Shown here in pieces: positions 1 to 5,276 of a stretch of 7,495 nt of DNA (position 1 is its first letter; each line of letters starts with the position of its first letter). Position numbers and translations under genes: made by a program. Origin of the DNA: Phycisphaerales bacterium (GTDB taxonomy: Bacteria > Planctomycetota > Phycisphaerae > Tepidisphaerales > Tepidisphaeraceae); assembly GCA_028288905.1 (NCBI GenBank), contig JAQGHJ010000787.1, positions 1 through 7,495 of the forward strand, in the 5' to 3' direction. A model generated the notes under the pieces. It was not told the DNA's origin, did not search any database, and was given only the letters and a program-made list of their open reading frames with translations.

Positions 1-1506
1 GTCGGCGACTTCATGATGGACCGGTACCTGTACGGGAACGCCGAGCGGCTCAGCCCTGAGGCCCCGGTGCCGGTGCTGCACTTCCAGTCCGAGGAGTTCC
101 GGCTCGGCGGGGCCGGGAACGTGGCGGCCGGGCTGGCGGCGCTGAACGCCGACGTCCGGGTGGTCGGGGTGGCCGGGGACGACGCGATGGCGGGGACGCT
201 CGCCGAGCACCTGGCCGCGTGCGGGTGCGACGTGGCCGGGCTCGTCCGCTGCCCCGGGCGGCCGACGACGACGAAGATGCGGCTCGTCGGGTCCGCCCAA
301 CACCGCCACCCGCAGCAGATGCTGCGGCTCGACTTCGAGCAGTCCACCCCGCTCGCCCCGTGCGACGAGGACGCCCTGATCGCCGCGTTCGCCGCGGCCG
401 TGGTCGGGGCGGCCGTGGTTTGCATCGAGGATTACAACAAGGGGGCGGTCACCGAGCGGGTGTGCCGGGAGGTGATCCGCCTCGCCCGCGCCCGGGGCGT
501 GCCGGTGCTGGTCGACCCGGCCAACTTGGCGAGCCTGTCGGACTACGCCAAGTACACCGGGGCCGCCTGCGTCAAGCTCAACCGGATCGAGACCCAGAAG
601 GCGACCGGCATCCGCCCGGACACGCCCGAGGCGTGCGAGGCGGCGGCCCAGGCGCTGGTCGACGCGCTCGGGCTCGACGCGGCCGTCGTCACGCTCGACA
701 AGGACGGGGCGTACCTCGGCCGGTACACGGGCGGGGGCGAGGGCGGCGACGGGGACGACCGGGCGTTCGCCGGCGAGCAGCTCCGCACCCGGGCCCGGCA
801 GGTGTACGACGTGACCGGGGCGGGTGACATGGTGCTGGCGGCGCTGGCCGTCGCCCGGGCGGCCGGGGCGACGTGGCACGAGGCGGTCATGCTGGCGAAC
901 GTGGCCGGCGGCCTGGAGGTCGAGCGGTTCGGGGCGGTGCCGATCAAGCCGGGCGAGATCGCCCAGGAGCTGATGAGCGAGGCCCACGAGCACCTGGGCA
1001 AGCGGCGGACGCTCGACCAGCTGCTGCCGGAGCTCGCCCGCCACCGCGGGGCCGGGCGGCGAATCGTGTTCACGAACGGGTGCTTCGACCTGATCCACCT
1101 CGGGCACGTGAAGTACTTCCGGTACGCCAAGGCCCAAGGCGACCTGCTCGTGGTCGGGGTGAACACGGACGCGAGCATCCGCGGGCTCAAGGGGAGCAAG
1201 CGGCCGATCGTGAACGAGGACGACCGGGTCGAGGTGCTGCAGGAGCTGGAGAGCATCGACTACCTCGTGCTGTTCGGGGACGAGACGCCGATCACGCTGA
1301 TCGAGGCCGTCCGCCCGGACGTGCTGGTCAAGGGGGCGGACTACGCCAAGGAACAGGTCGTCGGGTGGGACGTGGTCGAGGGGTACGGCGGGCGGGTCGC
1401 GCTCGCCCCGCTGGTCGACGGCCGGAGCACGAGCAACGTGATCAGCCGGATCGTCGACGCTTACGGCGGCGGCGGCGGCGGCGGCGCGTCGTCCAACCGA
1501 AGTTGA
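1..1506 (+). CDS. hldE: Bifunctional heptose 7-phosphate kinase / heptose 1-phosphate adenylyltransferase HldE (5' end outside window)
   Basis: The protein phosphorylates D-glycero-beta-D-manno-heptose 7-phosphate at C1 and later adenylylates heptose 1-phosphate, giving the ADP-heptose used for lipopolysaccharide inner core; it is cytoplasmic. The frame is open from base 1 (VGDFMMDRYLYG, matching the family's VVGDVMLDRYWYG), so the true start lies about 15 codons upstream. Counting from the Met at base 13, an N-terminal PfkB/ribokinase domain carries GGAGNVAAGLAAL and the anion-hole signature DVTGAGD (residues 266-272, catalytic Asp last). A C-terminal cytidylyltransferase-like domain starts near residue 345 with FTNGCFDLIHLGH (HxGH at 362-365) and ends with GRSTSNVISRI. 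Both active sites look intact. Oddities are a Gly/Asp-rich insert just before DVTGAGD (GGGEGGDGDD) and a C-terminal tail of seven glycines plus ASSNRS absent from E. coli HldE. Third positions are almost all G or C. Confidence 0.96.
   Translation, partial: VGDFMMDRYLYGNAERLSPEAPVPVLHFQSEEFRLGGAGNVAAGLAALNADVRVVGVAGDDAMAGTLAEHLAACGCDVAGLVRCPGRPTTTKMRLVGSAQHRHPQQMLRLDFEQSTPLAPCDEDALIAAFAAAVVGAAVVCIEDYNKGAVTERVCREVIRLARARGVPVLVDPANLASLSDYAKYTGAACVKLNRIETQKATGIRPDTPEACEAAAQALVDALGLDAAVVTLDKDGAYLGRYTGGGEGGDGDDRAFAGEQLRTRARQVYDVTGAGDMVLAALAVARAAGATWHEAVMLANVAGGLEVERFGAVPIKPGEIAQELMSEAHEHLGKRRTLDQLLPELARHRGAGRRIVFTNGCFDLIHLGHVKYFRYAKAQGDLLVVGVNTDASIRGLKGSKRPIVNEDDRVEVLQELESIDYLVLFGDETPITLIEAVRPDVLVKGADYAKEQVVGWDVVEGYGGRVALAPLVDGRSTSNVISRIVDAYGGGGGGGASSNRS
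1465..1485 (+). repeat. (GGC)7 trinucleotide tract in the 3' end of hldE
   Basis: Seven perfect GGC units lie in frame and encode a run of seven glycines just before the last six residues of HldE. Such tracts can change length by slippage; here that would alter only the tail, beyond the last conserved adenylyltransferase motif. Confidence 0.9.
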
Positions 1507-1537
1507 TCACGCCCCCGATCCGCCGTCGGTTTCCTCT

Positions 1538-1557
1538 CCTTGCCGTGCGAGGCAAGG
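1538..1557 (+). terminator. Possible terminator hairpin after hldE
   Basis: A perfect 7-bp stem (CCTTGCC / GGCAAGG) closes a 6-base loop (GTGCGA), 31 bases after the hldE stop. No T-run follows on the plus strand, so intrinsic termination is uncertain; the position is the main argument. Confidence 0.35.
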
Positions 1558-1680
1558 TCGAGTGTTGGTCCTCGGACAGAAGCCTGCAGGGCGGAGCGCG
1601 GGGTCGCGACTCGTGGGTGCCATGGGCTGCGGAATCCCGCTGCCCGAAGCGAACGGCGAACGGGCTAGTAAGACTCAGCC

Positions 1681-1724
1681 GGCAAGCGAGCTTCACCACC
1701 AATAGGTAGGCGGGCCCGCTTGCC
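1681..1724. repeat. 8-bp inverted repeat GGCAAGCG / CGCTTGCC
   Basis: The arms at 1681-1688 and 1717-1724 are perfect reverse complements around 28 bases that contain the small palindrome GGGCCC. It could be a protein-binding site or a weak hairpin; no T-run follows. Chance cannot be excluded at this length. Confidence 0.3.
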
Positions 1725-1807
1725 CATGACAGTCCTGCTACACCAACTCACGCGTCCCGAGGCGTCCGCCGTCAAAACGGATCGAGGGAGCCTGACCACC
1801 CAAAACG

Positions 1808-1859
1808 CGCCCTCCCCCCCTTTGCCCTCACCAAGAGTTCGCAGGGGGCCGGGAGGGCG
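1808..1859. repeat. Long C-rich/G-rich imperfect hairpin
   Basis: CGCCCTCCC at 1808-1816 is the exact reverse complement of GGGAGGGCG at 1851-1859. Pairing can continue inward between the C-run at 1817-1820 and the G-run at 1845-1848, with small bulges, giving a strong cruciform or RNA hairpin. The C-run on one strand and G-runs on the other are also unusual. It may be a dispersed intergenic element rather than a terminator, since it lies about 300 bases past hldE and 170 bases before the next start. Confidence 0.4.
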
Positions 1860-1963
1860 GGCGCCGTCACCTCGGGTTGAGGAAACACACACGACTCCGC
1901 CCGCGGCCCCCGCTTCCGAAATTCCTCGCCAAAATCGGCGCTGCCCTCCACAGTTCGCCTGCC

Positions 1964-1969
1964 TATAAC
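1964..1969 (+). promoter_or_regulatory. Possible -10 box (TATAAC) for the DUF883-type gene
   Basis: TATAAC matches five of six bases of the sigma-70 -10 consensus in an otherwise GC-rich stretch, 57 bases before the ATG at 2027. No good -35 hexamer is visible at 16-18 bases upstream (CTGCCC at 1941-1946), so the call rests on the -10 alone. Confidence 0.25.
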
Positions 1970-2026
1970 CGCTCAAGCAGACGCGATCGTACGCGGCACC
2001 ACTTACTCCCGAAGGGAGCTTCCGAC

Positions 2027-2371
2027 ATGAGCATCGCAGACGAATACGGGTCCACGGGCGGCGGCACGGGCACCCCCGAGGCGACGGCAACCGACGCGCA
2101 CAAGACCATGCAGGACGTGAAGGCCCTGGCGACCGAGAAGGTCGGCATGCTGCGGGACCAGGCGACGGAAAAGGCCGGCCAACTGAAAGACCAGGCGTCA
2201 GCGATGTACGACCAGGGAAAGGAGCAGGCCCAGCAGTACTACGACCAGGGCAAGGCCGCCCTCGGGCAGTACGAGGAGTCGCTCGAGTCGTACATCCGCG
2301 AGAAGCCGCTGCAGTCGGTGCTGATCGCGGCCGGCGTGGGCGCGGTGCTGGGCATCCTGATGAAGCGGTGA
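2027..2371 (+). CDS. YqjD/ElaB-like (DUF883-type) small membrane-anchored protein with 11-residue repeats
   Basis: The product has 114 residues. A Gly/Thr-rich N-terminus (1-24) leads into a long charged amphipathic helix. Residues 35-89 split into five consecutive 11-residue units: ATEKVGMLRDQ, ATEKAGQLKDQ, ASAMYDQGKEQ, AQQYYDQGKAA, LGQYEESLESY. The C-terminus is YIREKPLQSV then LIAAGVGAVLGILMKR, a single membrane helix ending in basic residues, which is the layout of DUF883 proteins (E. coli YqjD, ElaB, YgaM). Those proteins anchor in the inner membrane, and YqjD binds ribosomes in stationary phase; that role here is inference. The ATG at 2027 is chosen over an upstream in-frame start at 1877 because GAAGGGAG (2011-2018) gives a Shine-Dalgarno and the extra 50 residues are low-complexity. 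It is the first of three clustered membrane-protein genes. Confidence 0.85.
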   Translation: MSIADEYGSTGGGTGTPEATATDAHKTMQDVKALATEKVGMLRDQATEKAGQLKDQASAMYDQGKEQAQQYYDQGKAALGQYEESLESYIREKPLQSVLIAAGVGAVLGILMKR

Positions 2372-2397
2372 CCGACCGAGCGGCGACGGCCGTGCGC

Positions 2398-2447
2398 CGG
2401 CCCCGGTCGGGGCCGAGCGACACAGGCGCCGGGCCCGGCGCTTGTCG
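2398..2447 (+). promoter_or_regulatory. Tandem GC-rich hairpins between the first two membrane-protein genes
   Basis: Two hairpins follow the stop codon at 2371. The first (2398-2415) has a 7-bp stem CGGCCCC/GGGGCCG around GGTC. The second (2418-2447) contains the 16-base perfect palindrome GCGCCGGGCCCGGCGC at 2426-2441, extended outward by CGACA (2418-2422) pairing with TGTCG (2443-2447) across a small bulge. There is no T-run. They may attenuate, stabilise or terminate the upstream message within the 205-base gap. Confidence 0.55.
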
Positions 2448-2576
2448 TGGGGCAGGCGTCACCGCCCGTCCTCGCGCACCGGTCGGGCCGAGGCCCGCGC
2501 GCAAGATCCAAGATTAAGGCGACCCGACCTGCTGCCGTCGGCACCCCGGGCCGGGGTGGCCGCGGGAAGGATTGAT

Positions 2577-3191
2577 ATGGCTGTCACTCCACCGAACCCC
2601 GATCCGGCCGCCGGCGCGGGCTACACGGGCCGGACCCGGGCCGACGACGCCGGACCGGGAACCTACCCGCCGGGCCAATCGCCCCCGGGCTACCGCCCGC
2701 CGGGCGCCGACGGGCATACCCACGACGGGTCGTCCGCGCAACGGTTCGCGTCCTGGCAGGAGGTGTCCGCGTCCCTCGTCGAGCGGGTCGGGGAAATCCG
2801 CGAGTACGTCGGGTACTACGCGGCCACCAAGACCGACGCGATCAAGCAGCAGGCGATCTGGGTCGGCGTGTACGCCGTCCTGGGCGTGGTCGCGGCCGTC
2901 GTCGGGCTGGCGGCGCTGGTCACGACCGGCGTGCTGCTGATGACCGGCATCGCCGGGGCGCTCGGCGCGCTGTTCGGCGGCCGGCCGTGGCTCGGGCAGT
3001 TGGTCACCGCCGTCCTGGTGTTGGCGCTGATCGGCGTCGGGGCGGTCGTGGGGATGAAGGTGTTGGCCGGCACGTTCCGCAAGAGCTTGAGGGCGAAGTA
3101 TGACCAGCGACACGAAGACCAACGCGCCCGGTTCGGGGCCGACGTCCCACAGCGCGCCCGCGAGCGGCAAGCCCAGGAAGCCGCGGCCTGA
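2577..3191 (+). CDS. YqjE-like (DUF1469 / phage holin superfamily III type) membrane protein
   Basis: This 204-residue protein begins with a Pro/Gly-rich disordered segment (1-52), then an amphipathic stretch (53-92, SSAQRFASWQEVSASLVERV...). A long hydrophobic region (about 93-135) could be one or two membrane helices, and a second one spans about 141-165. A basic, charged tail starts FRKSLRAKYDQRHEDQ. Helices followed by a charged arginine-rich tail match E. coli YqjE, whose gene follows yqjD. That synteny supports the family call, although the sequence match is by layout and the N-terminal extension is longer than YqjE. The ATG at 2577 has a strong Shine-Dalgarno (GGGAAGGA, 2564-2571). The last 92 bases overlap the next gene in another frame. 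Function is unknown; it probably works with the DUF883-type neighbours at the inner membrane. Confidence 0.75.
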   Translation: MAVTPPNPDPAAGAGYTGRTRADDAGPGTYPPGQSPPGYRPPGADGHTHDGSSAQRFASWQEVSASLVERVGEIREYVGYYAATKTDAIKQQAIWVGVYAVLGVVAAVVGLAALVTTGVLLMTGIAGALGALFGGRPWLGQLVTAVLVLALIGVGAVVGMKVLAGTFRKSLRAKYDQRHEDQRARFGADVPQRARERQAQEAAA

Positions 3192-4047
3192 CGAGCTGCC
3201 GCCGACCGACCCCAAGTCGCCCGACTACGACCGGGCGCTGGACGCCGGCGTGCCGGACGACAAGCTCACGGACGCCGAGTACCTCCGCCGCCAGGGCGAG
3301 CGGGCGAAGACCGCCATCATGGGCGCGGCGACGGCCCTGAAGGCGACGGCGACCGGCGGGGCCAAGGGTCTCGTGTCCGGGTTCAAGGGCACCGACCCCG
3401 ACGCCGACGGCACGTCTTCGGCCACGGGCCAGGGGACTTCGTCTGGTGCCGACGGCGGGATGAAGGCCAAGGCGGCCGATGCCGTCGCCAAGGCCCAGGA
3501 CAAGCTGCAGGGCGTGGTCCGCGAGCACCCGTGGTACACGGTCGCGGCCGCCGCCGCGACCGGGTTCGCCGGTGCCGTCTACCTCGACCCGACCCGGTTC
3601 GGCCGGCTCCGCGGGCGGATCAAGAAGCTCGAGGCCCGGCTCAAGGAGCACGAGAAGGCCGTCGAGAGGGAGGCGCATGCGGCCGCGTCCCCGCCGCCGC
3701 CCCGCGGCGACCCGAAGGCTTCTTCCAAGGACGGCGGGTCGGCCAAGGCCTCCCTGTTGTCGAGCCTCGGCACGATGGTGCTGGGCGAGGCCGTCCGGAC
3801 GCTCAAGCCGATGGTCATCGAAAAACTCGCCCCGATCATGGCCGGCATGGGCGGGATCGGCACCCAGCCGGTTGACGGCTCACCCGACGGCGGCCCCGGC
3901 GACCCGGAAGGTCTCTCGCCCGAGGTGATCGCCGCCCTTCGCGAGCGGATCCGCAACGGCCCGCCACCAGGGTACGGCGGCCCCGAGACGGTTACCGCCA
4001 CCGGGCAGCAGGTGCCACCGCGTGCGGCCGGCGACGCGTCGATCTGA
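3100..4047 (+). CDS. Membrane-associated protein with DUF883-like REHPW anchor helix and coiled coil
   Basis: This 315-residue protein is not assignable to one known family. Residues 1-45 are Pro/Ser/Lys-rich (DELPPTDPKSPDYDRALDAG). Residues 56-95 form an Ala/Lys-rich helix and 97-120 a Gly/Ser/Asp-rich linker. A second helix (121-138) leads into VVREHPW (139-145) and the hydrophobic segment YTVAAAAATGFAGAVYL (146-162), which mirrors the YIREKP-plus-helix end of the gene at 2027 and of DUF883 proteins generally. A charged coiled coil follows (173-194, RIKKLEARLKEHEKAVE), then a Pro-rich linker, a hydrophobic helical patch (219-253) and a Gly/Pro-rich C-terminus. The start at 3100 overlaps the previous gene by 92 bases; TGAGGG (3088-3093) is a plausible Shine-Dalgarno, and G/C-ending codons (28 of 30) already dominate in the overlap. 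A hairpin follows the stop. Confidence 0.75.
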   Translation: MTSDTKTNAPGSGPTSHSAPASGKPRKPRPDELPPTDPKSPDYDRALDAGVPDDKLTDAEYLRRQGERAKTAIMGAATALKATATGGAKGLVSGFKGTDPDADGTSSATGQGTSSGADGGMKAKAADAVAKAQDKLQGVVREHPWYTVAAAAATGFAGAVYLDPTRFGRLRGRIKKLEARLKEHEKAVEREAHAAASPPPPRGDPKASSKDGGSAKASLLSSLGTMVLGEAVRTLKPMVIEKLAPIMAGMGGIGTQPVDGSPDGGPGDPEGLSPEVIAALRERIRNGPPPGYGGPETVTATGQQVPPRAAGDASI

Positions 4048-4094
4048 TTTGCGCAGTCGGGCATCGCTGCGGGCCGGCTGAGTTTAATCTCACA

Positions 4095-4125
4095 AGGATC
4101 CCGGCCGCATCGTGGCCGGGATCCT
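4095..4125 (+). terminator. Strong hairpin terminator after the three-gene membrane set
   Basis: A perfect 12-bp stem (AGGATCCCGGCC at 4095-4106, GGCCGGGATCCT at 4114-4125) closes a 7-base loop, 47 bases after the stop at 4047. It is followed by CTCATCTTGG, a weak T-rich stretch rather than a classical T-run. A smaller TGAG/CTCA hairpin sits just before it (4079-4092). Position and stem quality support a transcript end. Confidence 0.7.
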
Positions 4126-4530
4126 CTCATCTTGGGCACGCGTCGCGGGTGTTTTTGAGACCCCGCGTTGCGCCGCGAGTCCCGCCTTGGTGGGGTGCTC
4201 CGAGCGCATTCAATCGAGAAGCCTTCGTCAAGGGGCCCGACGCGCATACCGGACCTGCTTTAGGGGTCCGATAAATGAGTCGATTCGCACGCTCACACGT
4301 GTCCCGACTTCGATTGAACGACGCTGCCGTCAAATCGGCGACGTCGGACGTCCAATAAGCACGTCCTGGAGAAAAATTCCGTTGGCCGCTCAAGTCCCGC
4401 GGGGTAATGTCGTGCGGCCTCATCGGGCATCAGTGGAGGAGCGAGTTCGCGGTCAACTGCCCACGCGACTCACGCTTTCCCTGCCGCCCGGCCCTCACTG
4501 CTCGCCGGACCTTTTTCCCGAGAACCCGCC
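4126..4530. other. Gene-free stretch of 405 bases
   Basis: No supported gene. The one long plus-strand frame here begins inside the hairpin at 4095-4125 and has no ribosome binding site or recognisable motif. Two minor inverted repeats are visible: CGGACC/GGTCCG at 4250-4270 (9-base loop) and TTCAATCGA (4209-4217) with TCGATTGAA (4310-4318). Composition is less GC-biased than in the genes on the left, with A/T-rich patches such as GAGAAAAATTCC near 4370. Confidence 0.5.
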
Positions 4531-4803
4531 ATGAAAGCCGCAACCCGCTCCTCGGTGCGCGTGTCCGACTCGCCGCGCGGCGTTCGCCGGACGGTTCGGT
4601 GGGTCGTGGCTGCCCTTCTCTTGGCACCGTCGGCCGGCCTCTCCGTGGGGGACAACGGTCCGGCACGCCTTAACCCTTCGACCCCTCCGGCCGCCGAGTC
4701 GGGTGCAGTGGCCAACCTGCGAATCGAAGTGCGGCTCCGCAAGCTCCACCTCGTCCGGCCCGACCTCATCCAGTACCCGCTGGCCTTTGACGTCGTCTGC
4801 TAA
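4531..4803 (+). CDS. Small predicted exported protein, unknown function
   Basis: This 90-residue product is not recognised as a named family. The N-terminus is basic (MKAATRSSVRVSDSPRGVRR, residues 1-20), followed by a hydrophobic stretch WVVAALLLAPSAG (24-36) that looks like a signal peptide, possibly cut after SAG or thereabouts. A short Pro/Ala-rich linker leads to a conserved-looking C-terminal segment, LRIEVRLRKLHLVRPDLIQY (63-82), ending PLAFDVVC with a terminal cysteine. The final 28 residues have a strong, regular codon bias toward G/C in the third position, which supports coding. The ribosome binding site is weak (GAGA at 4520-4523). An antisense frame covers the same bases but has no motif or start signal, so the plus strand is preferred. 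Confidence 0.5.
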   Translation: MKAATRSSVRVSDSPRGVRRTVRWVVAALLLAPSAGLSVGDNGPARLNPSTPPAAESGAVANLRIEVRLRKLHLVRPDLIQYPLAFDVVC

Positions 4804-4805
4804 AT

Positions 4806-4848
4806 ACGGCTCGATCCACCTCGCGTCATACCGAAACAAGCGAGCCGT
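4806..4848 (+). terminator. Possible hairpin after the small exported-protein gene
   Basis: ACGGCTCG (4806-4813) and CGAGCCGT (4841-4848) are perfect reverse complements starting three bases after the stop at 4803. The 27-base loop is long and there is no T-run, so this is a weak terminator candidate supported mainly by position. Confidence 0.3.
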
Positions 4849-4923
4849 CCCCGGATGAGCTGAAGGCAACGCACATCACATCGCCCACCACCCGCTCGCG
4901 ACACGGAGCGAAGCCGACACATT

Positions 4924-5190
4924 TCATTGGAAAATCGGTTTGCTTCGTGGGATACTTCGAGCGCACGTCAGAACGTTGTGACAGTCTCCGCTACGAGGGT
5001 TGGCTACGTGGGTATCGACGGAGCCCCGTTTAGCAGCGGGGACGCGGGTAGTTCCTAAGGCTGCTGCAATAAACTTGCGGACCCATTTGGCGTAAAGCCG
5101 GTGGTCGCTCCGGCACAGTTGACCGGCGCGCTGGCGGGTCGGTCGGTCATACGGGAAACCGCTACCACATCGTTCACACGATATGAGCAT
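4924..5190 (-). CDS. Doubtful small reading frame with a zinc-ribbon-like Cys/His pattern
   Basis: The frame would encode 88 residues. Its N-terminal half has CERCGSGFPYD (Cys 5 and Cys 8), then CRSDH about 17 residues later, a CxxC...CxxxH spacing like a small zinc ribbon, followed by HRLYAKWVRKF. In codons 15-39 most third positions are G or C, as in true genes of this genome, but the rest of the frame is not biased. There is no Shine-Dalgarno before the ATG at 5190. It could be a real small protein, a decayed gene fragment, or chance. No known family is recognised. Confidence 0.22.
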   Translation of the reverse strand: MLISCERCGSGFPYDRPTRQRAGQLCRSDHRLYAKWVRKFIAAALGTTRVPAAKRGSVDTHVANPRSGDCHNVLTCARSIPRSKPIFQ

Positions 5191-5263
5191 GGCACGAGGA
5201 TACTAGTTCAATCTGCGGCGACCTAGATCCGGTGGGCAATGTGGCCAGGGGTTCATTTGGCGC

Positions 5264-5268
5264 GGAGG
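5264..5268 (+). promoter_or_regulatory. Shine-Dalgarno GGAGG of the pseudopilin-like gene
   Basis: GGAGG lies eight bases before the ATG at 5277 and decides that start over an in-frame ATG at 5232, which has no such signal and would bury the pilin-type leader behind 15 extra residues. Confidence 0.85.
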
Positions 5269-5276
5269 ATAGGAAC

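Larger units (their letters stand above)
1507..2026. other. 520-base gene-free stretch between hldE and the DUF883-type gene
   Basis: I see no convincing gene here. Short frames on both strands have proline/arginine-rich, low-complexity translations and no ribosome binding site. The region holds three inverted repeats (1538-1557, 1681-1724, 1808-1859), a GCGAAC duplication near 1649-1662 and a possible -10 box near 1964, each listed separately where supportable. It is long for an intergenic gap and probably contains the leader of the downstream gene. Confidence 0.6.
4804..5276. other. Gene-poor stretch before the pseudopilin-like gene
   Basis: These 473 bases are distinctly less GC-rich than the flanking planctomycete-style genes. 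They contain the hairpin at 4806-4848, a short CCCCG/CGGGG hairpin at 5024-5041, a doubtful minus-strand reading frame at 4924-5190 (listed separately), and the Shine-Dalgarno of the next gene. I see no tRNA or insertion-sequence ends. Confidence 0.5.

Noticed and set aside
543..1256. Minus-strand reading frame of 237 codons opposite hldE
   Set aside because: It is antisense to both intact HldE domains, is Ser/Pro/Arg-rich and has no recognisable domain.
873..1709. Plus-strand reading frame of 278 codons overlapping hldE
   Set aside because: It is out of frame with hldE, has an Arg/Gly/Ala/Pro-only composition typical of a shadow frame in GC-rich DNA, and no motif.
1720..1968. Plus-strand frame of 82 codons in the 1507-2026 gap
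   Set aside because: The translation is Pro/Arg/Thr-rich, runs through the 1808-1859 hairpin and has no ribosome binding site.
1877..2026. N-terminal extension of the DUF883-type gene to the ATG at 1877
   Set aside because: The extra 50 residues are unlike the family, and the ATG at 2027 has a good Shine-Dalgarno at 2011-2018.
4112..4534. Plus-strand frame of 140 codons
   Set aside because: It begins inside the terminator hairpin, lacks a ribosome binding site, has no G/C third-position bias and shows no motif.
4495..4869. Minus-strand frame of 124 codons opposite the small exported-protein gene
   Set aside because: There is no start signal or recognisable motif, and the plus-strand frame has a signal-peptide-like start and better codon bias.
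5173..5204. TTCACA and GATACT as a promoter for the pseudopilin-like gene
   Set aside because: The hexamers are 20 bases apart, too far for a standard sigma-70 promoter, and both are imperfect.
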